Assembly: GCA_964510495.1 (NCBI GenBank)
Contig: CAZECR010000011.1
Span: 1 to 31,475 of the forward strand
DNA length: 31,475 nucleotides
From: CAZECR01 sp964510495
GTDB taxonomy: Bacteria > Patescibacteriota > Patescibacteriia > Magasanikbacterales > GWA2-37-8
Direction of reading: 5' to 3'
Of this stretch, positions 24,158 to 31,475 are shown one piece after another. The notes under the pieces were generated by a model. The model made no database searches. It was not told where the DNA came from and saw only the letters and a program-made list of their open reading frames with translations. The stretch's first letter is position 1, and the number at the start of each line of letters is the position of its first letter. Position numbers and translations under genes: made by a program.

Positions 24158-24171
24158 ATGGTATTGCTGCT

Positions 24172-24180
24172 AGTATAGCA
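24172..24180 (-). promoter_or_regulatory. Extended -10 promoter of the Nramp-like gene
   Basis: On the minus strand TGCTATACT reads 24180-24172. The -35 region is weak (TTTAAT at 24200-24195). Transcription would begin near 24165, about 8 nt before the ATG at 24157, so the mRNA is nearly leaderless. Confidence 0.55.
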
Positions 24181-24262
24181 TTTTTTTGCTAGGCATTAAA
24201 GGAGATCTTTCCCTCTCAAGTGTCTGGGTGTACACTAAAAGCATATACCCTAATTCATATTT

Positions 24263-24667
24263 ATGAAAACAAATCTCATTGCTTATTTTGCTACCCTTAT
24301 ACCCATGATCGCGTTTGATGCGGCCTGGCTTGGTGCTATGGCTAAGCGTTTTTATGCTCCGCGTTTGGGGAATCTCATGGCTGCGACTCCGAGCTTGTTG
24401 CCAGCGGGAATTTTTTATCTGGTCTATGCCGGTGGGATTATTTGTTTTGTTGTCCTACCAGGGATTGTCGGTGAATGGAGTCTCGGGAAGTTATTTTTGT
24501 GGGGAGCGTTCTTTGGTAGTGTGGCCTACGCAACGTATGACCTGACCAATCAGGCTACGCTCCGTAACTGGCCCCTGGCACTTACTATTGTTGACCTAGT
24601 CTGGGGAGCGCTTCTTACCGGCAGTGTTAGTGTTATTGCCGCGCTTATTACCCGTTCTGTTAAATAG
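24263..24667 (+). CDS. DUF2177 family membrane protein
   Basis: The 134-aa protein has four hydrophobic helices and the DUF2177 signature YDLTNQATLRNWPLALTIVDLVWGALLTGS at its end, with FDAAWLG in the first helix. The molecular function of this family is unknown. ATG at 24263 has no ribosome site; a weak -10, TACACT, lies at 24231-24236. The stop is directly followed by a 100-N gap, so its 3' surroundings are not visible. Confidence 0.85.
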   Translation: MKTNLIAYFATLIPMIAFDAAWLGAMAKRFYAPRLGNLMAATPSLLPAGIFYLVYAGGIICFVVLPGIVGEWSLGKLFLWGAFFGSVAYATYDLTNQATLRNWPLALTIVDLVWGALLTGSVSVIAALITRSVK

Positions 24668-24767
24668 NNNNNNNNNNNNNNNNNNNNNNNNNNNNNNNNN
24701 NNNNNNNNNNNNNNNNNNNNNNNNNNNNNNNNNNNNNNNNNNNNNNNNNNNNNNNNNNNNNNNNNNN
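24668..24767. other. Scaffold gap of 100 N with no visible edge overlap
   Basis: This is exactly 100 N. The edges (TTCTGTTAAATAG before, TATTGGAAATAAAG after) do not match each other, so the true length is unknown. The promoter or 5' end of the following EamA-like gene may be missing. Confidence 0.9.
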
Positions 24768-24784
24768 TATTGGAAATAAAGTAT

Positions 24785-25201
24785 ATGTCCTGGATTGTCC
24801 TTGGATTTTTATCCGCTGCTTTCGCGGCTCTCGTGGCAGTTTTTGGCAAGCTCGGCTTAAAGAATGTTGATGCCACACTTGCGACCACTTTGCGGGTAAT
24901 TATCATGACCATCTTTTTTGTTATCGTGAGTGCTATTCTCCATAAATATAAATTAATAAGCACTATTGATAACAAAGCACTTGGCTACATCGCACTTTCC
25001 GGCATTGCCGGAGCGCTCTCGTGGCTATGCTATTTTGCCGCTCTCAAAATGGGTCCGGCGGGCGGGGTGGCGGCACTTGATCGGCTGAGCGTAGCTTTTA
25101 TTATAGTGCTCGCTGCGCTGTTTTTGGGTGAAGCGCTCACGATCAAAAGTGTGGTTGGTGGTCTTTTAATCGTCGCCGGGGCAATTTTATTTGTTATATA
25201 A
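24785..25201 (+). CDS. EamA-like (DMT superfamily) small membrane protein
   Basis: The 138-aa protein holds one EamA unit of about five helices: MSWIVLGFLSAAFAALVAVFGKLGLKNVD at the start, the core YIALSGIAGALSWLCYFAALKMGPAGGVAALDRLSV, and the end FLGEALTIKSVVGGLLIVAGAILFVI. This is half the usual two-unit DMT transporter, so it would have to act as a dimer, as other single-unit members do. I chose ATG 24785; upstream sequence is cut by the N gap. It ends 9 nt before a DUF305 gene and is probably in one transcript with it. The substrate is unknown. Confidence 0.85.
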   Translation: MSWIVLGFLSAAFAALVAVFGKLGLKNVDATLATTLRVIIMTIFFVIVSAILHKYKLISTIDNKALGYIALSGIAGALSWLCYFAALKMGPAGGVAALDRLSVAFIIVLAALFLGEALTIKSVVGGLLIVAGAILFVI

Positions 25202-25210
25202 ATATTCTCT

Positions 25211-25603
25211 ATGGAAAATAAAAATCAAACAGTCGTTATAGGTCTCGTAATGATTGTGCTTGGAGCTGTACTCGGGTACAGTGTGCGGGGAATGCGCGAA
25301 AATAAAGCCTCTGTCCCGGCCGCGTCTTACCCAGCAGCTATGATGGACATGAACCATGATTCGATGAGTGGTATGATGGAAGATATGACGGTTGGTCTTA
25401 AAGGAAAAATCGGTGATGATTTTGATAAAGCCTTTCTTGATGAGATGATCGTGCATCACGAAGGGGCGGTGGATATGGCAAACCTGGTCCTCGAGAAAAC
25501 AAGTCGCGAAGAGCTCAGGAATTTAGCTTTTGACATCATCGCTGCTCAAACTACCGAGATTGAAGCAATGAATGCTTGGCGGAAAGCATGGTTTACTAAG
25601 TAA
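25211..25603 (+). CDS. DUF305 family protein, membrane-anchored, Met/His-rich
   Basis: The 130-aa protein has an N-terminal membrane anchor (about 8-25) and a Met/His/Asp-rich stretch, MMDMNHDSMSGMMEDM (about 44-59). The DUF305 helical domain follows, with FLDEMIVHHEGAVDMA and QTTEIEAMNAW. DUF305 is a ferritin-like four-helix family found with copper or metal handling genes. The Met-rich part could bind copper; that is inferred. It follows the EamA-like gene by 9 nt and ends at a strong terminator. Confidence 0.87.
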   Translation: MENKNQTVVIGLVMIVLGAVLGYSVRGMRENKASVPAASYPAAMMDMNHDSMSGMMEDMTVGLKGKIGDDFDKAFLDEMIVHHEGAVDMANLVLEKTSREELRNLAFDIIAAQTTEIEAMNAWRKAWFTK

Positions 25604-25610
25604 ACTTACA

Positions 25611-25641
25611 AAAAACTCCTTGCTCAGTGCAAGGAGTTTTT
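25611..25641. terminator. Bidirectional terminator between DUF305 and lytic transglycosylase
   Basis: A perfect 13-bp stem, AAAAACTCCTTGC (25611-25623) with GCAAGGAGTTTTT (25629-25641), has loop TCAGT. T-runs on both strands serve the two convergent genes. Confidence 0.92.
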
Positions 25642-25643
25642 AT

Positions 25644-26969
25644 TTATTGACCCAGTTCCTTAATATCATCGCGGTATTTCTCGGTAGTTTTAAGTACGTT
25701 GTCACCGTAAAAACGGTACTTTGTATTTGTTCCGCCCGAGAAGTAGCGCATGGCCGCTTTCCAATAGCCATCGTCCGTACCATTGGCGCCGTTTGCTTTG
25801 AGAAGTAAACCTGCGGCAATGAACGCGTCGCGAATGTCCCATGGGTCAGCTGCCTTGCCAGTAATTTTGCTTACTTTGTCTTTGTAGCCAATCCAGGTGG
25901 AAGGAATAAACTGCGCCGGCCCCATAGCGCCGCCCCAGCCCAGCTGGCTTCCGTCTTTATTTTTCATGGGACAAGAGACCGGTGTGATGTCGATGTTGCG
26001 TCCGAGTTCGGTAGTAATTGTTTTAAACGGCTCTTGATCGCGACTGGGTTTCATGATTACTTTCCAGCTTTTTTCTGGCGGGTCGTTGAGGCGGTTGCAG
26101 GTGCCAACATTTTTACCGAGCGATGATTCCTGGGTCAAAATCGCCAGGAGAAAGGCCGGTTCAACGCCGCTTATCTGGCTGCTAACCCATTTGGCGATAG
26201 TGACTGCTTCACCAAAATCAATTTGTTTGCCCCCACCAAGAAGCTCGTACATGCGGCTTTTAATCGCTGCAGCTTGTTTTTGGTTATCGACGAGTAATTT
26301 TTGGTAATCTGCTTCTTTGCCCTGGGTTTGCTTTAAAAGACTATTTTGCTCAGAAACTTTTTCTGTCAGCGCGCCTTGCTGCATTTTGGTAACGCTGAGG
26401 ATGTGCGCCGCATCATCTTCTTGTTCGCTATACGTATTTTTTTGTTCTGAAAGTTCGCCGGCTAGTTTTTTTGTTTCATTGGTCACAATTGCTACGTTCT
26501 TAAGAAGGGTTTGGTAATTAACGGTTTCAATAAATGCATCGCTCCAGCCGCCAGTCCGTGCTAGTTTAAAAATGGGTAATTCACGGTCTTGCTTGTTGAC
26601 GAGGCGAAGTAATTCGCCGATCTGAACTTTGAGTCGTTCTTGTTGCGCGATATTAGAAGTTATTTTTTTCTCGGTTGTTGCTAGCTGCTGTTGTACTTGG
26701 GTTAATTCAAGCGCTGCTGCTTTTATCTGTAGTTTAAGTGTTGATTGCTCTTGCTGCAGCTGTTTTAATTTATTTGCTAACGTATTCTTTTCACCTTTGG
26801 TAACGGCAATTTGGCCTTGAAGAGCATCGATTTGCGCTTGTACCACCGCTAAATCTTGCTCGAGCTGTGCTTGCTGGGCTGCAATATCTGTTTCGGCAAG
26901 CACAAAATGTGGCGTCGACATTACCGCCCCAAGAGTAAGAATAGAAATGAAAGCAATTTTTTTGAACAT
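25644..26969 (-). CDS. Secreted coiled-coil lytic transglycosylase (SLT/MltB-like)
   Basis: The protein (441 aa from the ATG at 26969) has a signal peptide, MFKKIAFISILTLGAVMSTPHFVLA. A long coiled coil follows (about 30-245), rich in Gln, Glu, Lys and Leu. Then comes a lysozyme-like domain: FLLAILTQESSLGKNVG with catalytic E281, GWGGAMGPAQFIPSTWIGY and DPWDIRDAFIAAGLLLKANG, the SLT/MltB pattern for peptidoglycan cleavage. The coil-plus-hydrolase layout recalls regulators and enzymes of cell-wall remodelling. Upstream starts at 26984 and 27008 are possible, but the MFKK start fits the signal peptide best. No ribosome site is seen. It is divergent from the VOC gene, and could open the wall for division or for the secretion machine. 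Confidence 0.85.
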   Translation of the reverse strand: MFKKIAFISILTLGAVMSTPHFVLAETDIAAQQAQLEQDLAVVQAQIDALQGQIAVTKGEKNTLANKLKQLQQEQSTLKLQIKAAALELTQVQQQLATTEKKITSNIAQQERLKVQIGELLRLVNKQDRELPIFKLARTGGWSDAFIETVNYQTLLKNVAIVTNETKKLAGELSEQKNTYSEQEDDAAHILSVTKMQQGALTEKVSEQNSLLKQTQGKEADYQKLLVDNQKQAAAIKSRMYELLGGGKQIDFGEAVTIAKWVSSQISGVEPAFLLAILTQESSLGKNVGTCNRLNDPPEKSWKVIMKPSRDQEPFKTITTELGRNIDITPVSCPMKNKDGSQLGWGGAMGPAQFIPSTWIGYKDKVSKITGKAADPWDIRDAFIAAGLLLKANGANGTDDGYWKAAMRYFSGGTNTKYRFYGDNVLKTTEKYRDDIKELGQ

Positions 26970-27078
26970 AGCATAAGGCAGCATACCAATTTTTTGGATT
27001 TCTTTCAATTGAGTATCTTTACAGTGATTTCTAAGTATGGTTAGATAGCTATTCAGTTTACTTTTAATTTCTACGCGT

Positions 27079-27447
27079 ATGATCGATCACACATCGCTGA
27101 ACGTGAGTAACTACGAAAAATCCAAAGAATTTTATGCCAAAGCCTTGGCACCGCTTAATTACAGTGTGCTCATGGATTTGCCTGAATGGAAAACTGCTGG
27201 TTTAGGTGCTAACGGCAAACCTGATTTATGGATTAGCCAGAGAGAACCGATCGGCAAAGTACACGTCGCTCTTGGAGTAGATTCAAGGGCCCTCGTAGAT
27301 GCTTTCCATGCTGCTGCTGTAGAAGCGGGCGGAACCGATAACGGTAAACCAGGTTTACGCACTGAATATCACCCAACGTATTATGGTGCATTTGTGCTAG
27401 ATGCCGACGGCAACAATATCGAAGTTGTCTGCCATAAGCCGGAATAA
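27079..27447 (+). CDS. VOC-superfamily (glyoxalase/bleomycin-resistance-like) protein
   Basis: The 122-aa protein is one VOC module. It starts MIDHTSLNVSNYEKSKEFYAKALAPL, the usual first beta-strand with a metal-ligand His (H4). It has VHVALGV in the middle and ends with AFVLDADGNNIEVVCHKPE, where the Glu is the typical second ligand. Members are metal-dependent lyases, dioxygenases or drug-binding proteins; the substrate cannot be told. The ATG 27079 has no ribosome site. Just upstream is the palindrome ATAGCTAT (27045-27052), in the region shared with the divergent transglycosylase. Confidence 0.88.
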   Translation: MIDHTSLNVSNYEKSKEFYAKALAPLNYSVLMDLPEWKTAGLGANGKPDLWISQREPIGKVHVALGVDSRALVDAFHAAAVEAGGTDNGKPGLRTEYHPTYYGAFVLDADGNNIEVVCHKPE

Positions 27448-27457
27448 ATTTAGATTT

Positions 27458-27490
27458 AAAAAGACTGCGACTTTAAGCCGCAGTCTTTTT
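27458..27490. terminator. Bidirectional terminator between VOC and ABC exporter genes
   Basis: A 12-bp stem, AAAAAGACTGCG (27458-27469) with CGCAGTCTTTTT (27479-27490), has a 9-nt loop. It lies between the stop codons of convergent genes. Confidence 0.9.
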
Positions 27491-27498
27491 TATGCCGA

Positions 27499-29265
27499 TT
27501 AACTTTTTCGCTTGCCATGCATGAGCATGTTTACGGCGTGGTCAAGTGAGCCGGCCAAGGTTACTTCGCCTCCATTAACGAAGAAAATTTCGTCAGCGTT
27601 TTCAATTGTGTTAAGACGGTGGGCGATAATAACGCGGGTAGTTGTGGTAGGTAATTTTTTCAGCACTTCTTCGAGAAGCTGTTCGGTGACTGTATCAATG
27701 TTGGCCGTTGCTTCGTCGAGAATCAGGAGTTCAGGTTTGCGGAGGACTGCTCGGATAAAGGCGACCAATTGACGCTGGCCAAGACTCAGGGAATCGCCAC
27801 TACTTTTAACTTTGGTATCAAGTCCTTGGTCAAACCGAGCAAGTAAATGATCAAGTCCGGCTTCCGTAAGTGTGGCTAATAATTTTTCACTCGAATAGCC
27901 TTCGGCATTCTCAGTTCCATAGACAATATTTTCGCCCACGGTGCCGCTGAATAAGAATGGTTCTTGAAGAATAAAACCAATTTTTTTAACACGATCACTG
28001 TCGGCATAGCTCCGGATATCTCTTCCGCTCAGCAAGACCATACCTTCAGTTGGGTCATACAGGCGTGCCATGAGGGAAGCGGTCGTAGTTTTACCGCCAC
28101 CTGTTGGACCAACAAGTGCGTAGGTTTTACCAGGTTCAAGAATAAAGTTAATATTGTGCAAAACTTCTTTGCCGTCTGGATAACCAAATTTAACATTTTT
28201 GAATTCAAGTAGCCCGTGTGTGCCTGAATTTTTTTCGCTTGGTACCTGTAGCATGTCCGAGTCGAGCGACATGATGTCCGCAATACGATCCCAGCTAGCG
28301 AGCGCCACTTGGAAGCTGCTCCAGAGCTGTGCGATCTGGCGAAGCGGGTCGTAGAAGCGAACCAGGTAACTGAGGAAACTGATGAGCAGACCGAGGGTAA
28401 AGTTACCAATCGTAATAAGGTAAATACCGTAAGCGATAACAACGAGCTGCGCCAGGTTTGAAGCGAAACCGTAGAGGGGAGTCAGGAATACCGTGTTTAC
28501 AATACCGGCTTTAACAGAAGTGGTATATGCATCATTATTTACTTCGTTGAATTTTTCACGGAAATAATCACGACGGTTAAAGGCGATGATCGCTTTAAAA
28601 TTATTAAGACTTTCTTGAATTTCAGCGCTCAGGCCGCCAATACTCTTCAGGCTCAGAGCGTTTTGCTTTTTAATCCAGGGTGAAATTGCCTGAGTAAAGA
28701 TAATAAGAATGGCAGCAGGAGCGAGCGAAGCAGCACCAAGCTGCGGGCTCAAGATAATGACAAAAATGCCAGCACCGATAATCATAAAGAAGCTAGCCAC
28801 AAACTGTACGAGTCCTTGCGAGAAAAATTGGTTCAATTTATCCGTGTCATTGTTGATGCGCGAAATAAGGTCGCCAGCTTTATTTTGGTTAAAAAACGCA
28901 ACGGGCAAAATTTGGAGCTTATCAAATATATTCCGACGCAAATTGAAAAGGGTGCGCTGCCCAACGCCGCCCATGGTAATAGTTTGCAGATAGCTTGTAA
29001 CCAAGCTCACCAGGTACATAGCGAGTAAAATTGCCGAGTAAACAACAACGCCATAAAATTGTTTAGTGACAATGTATCTATCAATCGCTAGTCCGATCAA
29101 GATTGGTGCGGCCAAGTTCATGCCGGAATTAATAATAATTGCGACTGAGGCCAGTGCCAGATTTTTTTTCTCTGGCGCCAAGAGCGGCCAGAGATTTTTG
29201 AGTTGAGACAAAGTGCTGGTTTTTGTACCCAGCTGTTCTTTGGTTTTATTAAGCGTGTAATTCAT
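27499..29265 (-). CDS. ABC exporter half-transporter, consensus ATPase partner
   Basis: The 588-aa protein has six membrane helices (about residues 30-330) and a nucleotide-binding domain: Walker A LVGPTGGGKTT, Q-loop FILQEPFLFSG, signature LSLGQ, Walker B LLILDEATANID with the catalytic Glu, and H-loop IIAHRL. It has a complete catalytic Glu and His, but its signature is LSLGQ instead of LSGGQ. It overlaps the upstream half-transporter gene by 17 bp. The paired motif changes say it is the consensus-site subunit of a heterodimeric exporter like TM287/288, LmrCD or BmrCD. It likely exports drugs, lipids or peptides; the MarR gene upstream fits drug efflux. Confidence 0.92.
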   Translation of the reverse strand: MNYTLNKTKEQLGTKTSTLSQLKNLWPLLAPEKKNLALASVAIIINSGMNLAAPILIGLAIDRYIVTKQFYGVVVYSAILLAMYLVSLVTSYLQTITMGGVGQRTLFNLRRNIFDKLQILPVAFFNQNKAGDLISRINNDTDKLNQFFSQGLVQFVASFFMIIGAGIFVIILSPQLGAASLAPAAILIIFTQAISPWIKKQNALSLKSIGGLSAEIQESLNNFKAIIAFNRRDYFREKFNEVNNDAYTTSVKAGIVNTVFLTPLYGFASNLAQLVVIAYGIYLITIGNFTLGLLISFLSYLVRFYDPLRQIAQLWSSFQVALASWDRIADIMSLDSDMLQVPSEKNSGTHGLLEFKNVKFGYPDGKEVLHNINFILEPGKTYALVGPTGGGKTTTASLMARLYDPTEGMVLLSGRDIRSYADSDRVKKIGFILQEPFLFSGTVGENIVYGTENAEGYSSEKLLATLTEAGLDHLLARFDQGLDTKVKSSGDSLSLGQRQLVAFIRAVLRKPELLILDEATANIDTVTEQLLEEVLKKLPTTTTRVIIAHRLNTIENADEIFFVNGGEVTLAGSLDHAVNMLMHGKRKS

Positions 29266-31000
29266 AGGTGTTGGTGCTACGCTGAGAATTATAAATTTGA
29301 ACGTATTCGGGGCAGGATTCCATCAGGGTCTCATGGGTACCTTTACCCAGGATTTCACCCTCCATAAGGAGAATGATTTGATCATAGTGTTCGACTGAAG
29401 CAATTTTTTGGGTAACGGATATGAGTGTCAGATCTGGATAATTTTTTTCGAGATTACTCAAGATACGTTTTTCGGTATTGTCATCAACGCGCGCTGTGAA
29501 ATCGTCGAGGAACAAAATTTTTGGGTCAAGGGCAAGGGCACGAGCGAGCATGATGCGCTGCTTCTGTCCGCCCGATAAACTGGCACCCCGTTCTGAAACA
29601 ATAGTGTCGAGTCCTTGAGGTAGCTCTTTAATAAAGTCGGTCAGTTCGGCGGTGTCGATAGCTTTTTGCAAGGCTTCATTCGTAACAGTCGTGCTAAAAC
29701 CAATATTTTCTCGAATGGTGAGATTAAACATGATACTGTCCTGAAACACGAAACCAACTTGGCTGTGAAAATTGATTTTTTCATAGTCATTAATGTTGGT
29801 GCCATCATAGGTAATGATGCCTTTTGTGGGCTGTAGTAACCCGATCAGCAGGTTCAAGAGCTGGGTCTTGCCGGCAGCAGTTGGTCCGATGATCGCTGTC
29901 TTACTCTTGCTTTGGATAGTAAAAGACACATCTTTAAGTGTTGGTTTTTCACCAAAAGTAAGTGTAACGTCGCTAACATCAATAGTGCCGTGGAGCGGAC
30001 CGCCTTTTTGTCCGACAGCTGCTTCTTCGGGGGCGTCGAGCACTTCACTGACACGCTGATACGAAGCGGTGGCCTGGGCAATCACATTGCTCATAAAGCC
30101 GATAATGATGATGGGGAAGATGAGAATGGCAATGTAGCTATTGAACGCAGCGAAACTACCCAGCGTCATTGACCCTTGAATAACAAAGTGTCCACCAAGT
30201 AATAAGATCGCGAGCGTGGCCAAGTTAGCCACAAAAGTGATGATCGGAATCATCGAAGCGAACAGTTTTAAAATACCAAAGCCAGTATTGAGCGCATCAG
30301 TATTAGCGGCACGGAATTTTTCGTGTTCACGAGCTTGTGAGTGGAGTACACGGATAATTGCCGATCCAAGAATACTTTCATTAATAACTTTATTCAGCCA
30401 GTCGATAATTTCTTGACGTTTTTTAAATAGCGCGCTAATCCGTTTGAAGACGACAAAGAATGTTCCGCCAATAAGCGGAATAATGAGGAGTACCACGAGC
30501 GCTAGTTTCCAGTCAGTCAGTAAGAGTAGTACGCTCGCCCCAATGATTAAAAAGAGAGAAGAGACTAAAGAGACGATCGCCATCGACACAAACAATTTAA
30601 CCGAATCAATGTCTGATGTTAAATTGGTGAGAAGTTTGCTCGGTGAAGCGGTTTGAATATAGGTGTAACTCTGACGAGAAATTTTTGCGGCTGTTTTTTC
30701 GCGTAGGTCGCGAGCAACACGTTCGGATGCGTAGGTCTGCACGACGCTCTGCAGTGCGGTAAAAACCAAAATGCCGACGCCTGCCAAAATAAATTCAGTG
30801 AGCGTATTCGAGAGGGAATAGGTACCACGAGTATACGCATCAATGCTGTGCGCGGTAATTTTGGGGATGAGCAAGTTGATAGCGTTAGCGGCTATCGCTA
30901 ACACGACTAAAAGTGTTACTTGTCCCCGATATCCTTTGAGAAGGCTAAAAAGATTGGCTTTGGTTTTTGCTGGATTTTCGGTTTTAGGGGGTTGAGACAT
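29249..31000 (-). CDS. ABC exporter half-transporter, degenerate ATPase partner
   Basis: The 583-aa protein has six membrane helices (about 20-320) and a nucleotide-binding domain: Walker A IIGPTAAGKTQ, Q-loop FVFQDSIMF, intact signature LSGGQ, and Walker B ILFLDDFTARVD. The catalytic Glu after the Walker B Asp is here Asp, and the H-loop His is Gln (SVTQKIAS). These are the changes seen in the degenerate-site half of heterodimeric ABC exporters. The degenerate site is built from this Walker A/B and the partner LSLGQ; the active site uses the partner Glu/His and this LSGGQ. The gene starts 4 nt after the MarR gene and overlaps the second half by 17 bp. Confidence 0.92.
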   Translation of the reverse strand: MSQPPKTENPAKTKANLFSLLKGYRGQVTLLVVLAIAANAINLLIPKITAHSIDAYTRGTYSLSNTLTEFILAGVGILVFTALQSVVQTYASERVARDLREKTAAKISRQSYTYIQTASPSKLLTNLTSDIDSVKLFVSMAIVSLVSSLFLIIGASVLLLLTDWKLALVVLLIIPLIGGTFFVVFKRISALFKKRQEIIDWLNKVINESILGSAIIRVLHSQAREHEKFRAANTDALNTGFGILKLFASMIPIITFVANLATLAILLLGGHFVIQGSMTLGSFAAFNSYIAILIFPIIIIGFMSNVIAQATASYQRVSEVLDAPEEAAVGQKGGPLHGTIDVSDVTLTFGEKPTLKDVSFTIQSKSKTAIIGPTAAGKTQLLNLLIGLLQPTKGIITYDGTNINDYEKINFHSQVGFVFQDSIMFNLTIRENIGFSTTVTNEALQKAIDTAELTDFIKELPQGLDTIVSERGASLSGGQKQRIMLARALALDPKILFLDDFTARVDDNTEKRILSNLEKNYPDLTLISVTQKIASVEHYDQIILLMEGEILGKGTHETLMESCPEYVQIYNSQRSTNTYELHA

Positions 31001-31004
31001 AGAG

Positions 31005-31433
31005 TTAAGCGAGATGGGAAATAATTTTTTGTTGCAAACGGTAGAGTTCGTGAATTTCAGTATCAGTCAGGGGTTTAAAAAGGGTAGTGATTGCGCTGAG
31101 GTGTGTCTTACGAGCGGTGGCTAATTTCTTTTTGCCCGTTGCAGTAAGGGTGACCGAGATTTTACGTCGGTCTTTGGCATCTTCAGTGCGCTGCAAGAGT
31201 CGTGCACGCACAAGCCCGTCCACGAGTTGCGTCGCTGCACTCGACGACATGCAGAGGAGTTCGGAAAGTTCTTTGATACTTTTCGGTCCTTCGTGAGCCA
31301 ATGTAATCATAATCCCAATCTGAGCCGGTGTCATGCCAAGGTGGGCGCTTTTGGTTTGTTTGTTCGGGCGCATCAGACGTTTCAGAAGGGCCATGTTTTC
31401 TAAAAATGAAGTGATCATTTCCGTGCGTTGCAT
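31005..31433 (-). CDS. MarR-family transcriptional regulator
   Basis: The 142-aa winged-helix protein has the MarR pattern: MTPAQIGIMITLAHEGPKSIKELSELLCMSSSAATQLVDGLVRARLLQRTEDAKDRRKISVTLTATGKK. The recognition helix is around SSSAATQLVDGLV, and the wing is EDAKDRRKISVTLT with the conserved DxRR. MarR proteins usually repress a nearby efflux gene and release DNA when a ligand binds. It is the first gene of the operon with the two ABC genes (4-nt gap), and its own start overlaps a palindrome, so self-repression is likely. ATG 31433 has no ribosome site. Confidence 0.93.
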   Translation of the reverse strand: MQRTEMITSFLENMALLKRLMRPNKQTKSAHLGMTPAQIGIMITLAHEGPKSIKELSELLCMSSSAATQLVDGLVRARLLQRTEDAKDRRKISVTLTATGKKKLATARKTHLSAITTLFKPLTDTEIHELYRLQQKIISHLA

Positions 31434-31470
31434 ATACGTATATTATGTAAGGTACTTAATAATATATCAG
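31432..31470 (-). promoter_or_regulatory. Near-leaderless promoter and MarR operator candidate
   Basis: On the minus strand CTGATA (31470-31465), 17 nt and CATAAT (31447-31442) form a promoter. Transcription would start near 31435, about 2 nt before the ATG, so the mRNA is leaderless or nearly so. The perfect 12-bp palindrome ATATACGTATAT (31432-31443) covers the start site and the end of the -10, a natural place for a MarR dimer to block transcription. Confidence 0.55.
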
Positions 31471-31475
31471 CTTAC

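Noticed and set aside
1..31475. CRISPR arrays, IS elements, rRNA genes, phage genes
   Set aside because: No regularly spaced repeats, no transposase motifs with paired terminal repeats, no rRNA and no phage structural genes were seen on either strand.

Overview
The window looks like a scaffold from an uncultivated bacterium, most probably a Candidate Phyla Radiation / Patescibacteria member of the Parcubacteria type. The lineage is inferred from four things. There is a conjugation-like type IV secretion operon of the CPR kind (VirB6-like protein with a long coiled tail, PrgI protein, split VirB4). There is a very large Cys-rich surface protein. Many genes have no Shine-Dalgarno sequence and very short leaders. 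Two runs of exactly 100 N show it is a draft assembly. No rRNA or other phylogenetic marker is present, so the lineage is not proven.

Layout. 1-4068: C-terminal part of a giant Cys-rich secreted protein that ends at a strong hairpin terminator. 4150-5800: a GC-rich island with two divergent lipoprotein genes around an AT-rich regulatory region. 5925-15156: one co-directional operon: VirB6/TrbL-like membrane protein, two unrecognised proteins, PrgI-like protein, separate VirB4 N-terminal domain, VirB4 ATPase, a small membrane-anchored protein and ComF. 15263-16757: a second GC-rich island, made of a long hairpin leader, a 33-codon leader ORF, a FabH/KAS III-like synthase and a nested terminator. 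16768-18459: orphan membrane histidine kinase. 18536-18738: two class II tRNA-Ser genes (anticodons ACT and GCT). 18803-21395: an overlapping pair, an unrecognised 472-aa protein and an ATP-grasp ligase. 21570-25603: small membrane and envelope genes (TPM/YgcG, GlsB/YeaQ-like, an Nramp-related transporter on the minus strand, DUF2177, EamA-like, DUF305). 25644-26969 (minus): coiled-coil lytic transglycosylase. 27079-27447: VOC/glyoxalase protein. 27499-31433 (minus): a MarR regulator followed by a heterodimeric ABC exporter.

How the parts fit. The 5925-15156 operon probably builds an envelope channel with a VirB4 motor; ComF suggests a link to DNA uptake. The transglycosylase and the Cys-rich surface protein suit a cell-surface or attachment role. 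The marR-ABC operon is a classic self-regulated efflux module.

The most unusual signal is the contrast between the two GC-rich islands, on either side of the secretion operon, and the AT-leaning genes around them. Island genes have GC-rich codon use, clear Shine-Dalgarno sites and large bulged palindromes just after their stops. Most neighbours have no visible Shine-Dalgarno site. This looks like horizontally acquired cassettes or a separately expressed gene class. The island genes are two unrecognised lipoproteins and an isolated ketoacyl synthase with a structured leader. Other points of interest are a tRNA-Ser with anticodon ACT, the DHHG-protein/ATP-grasp pair, and an Nramp relative without the usual metal-binding motif.
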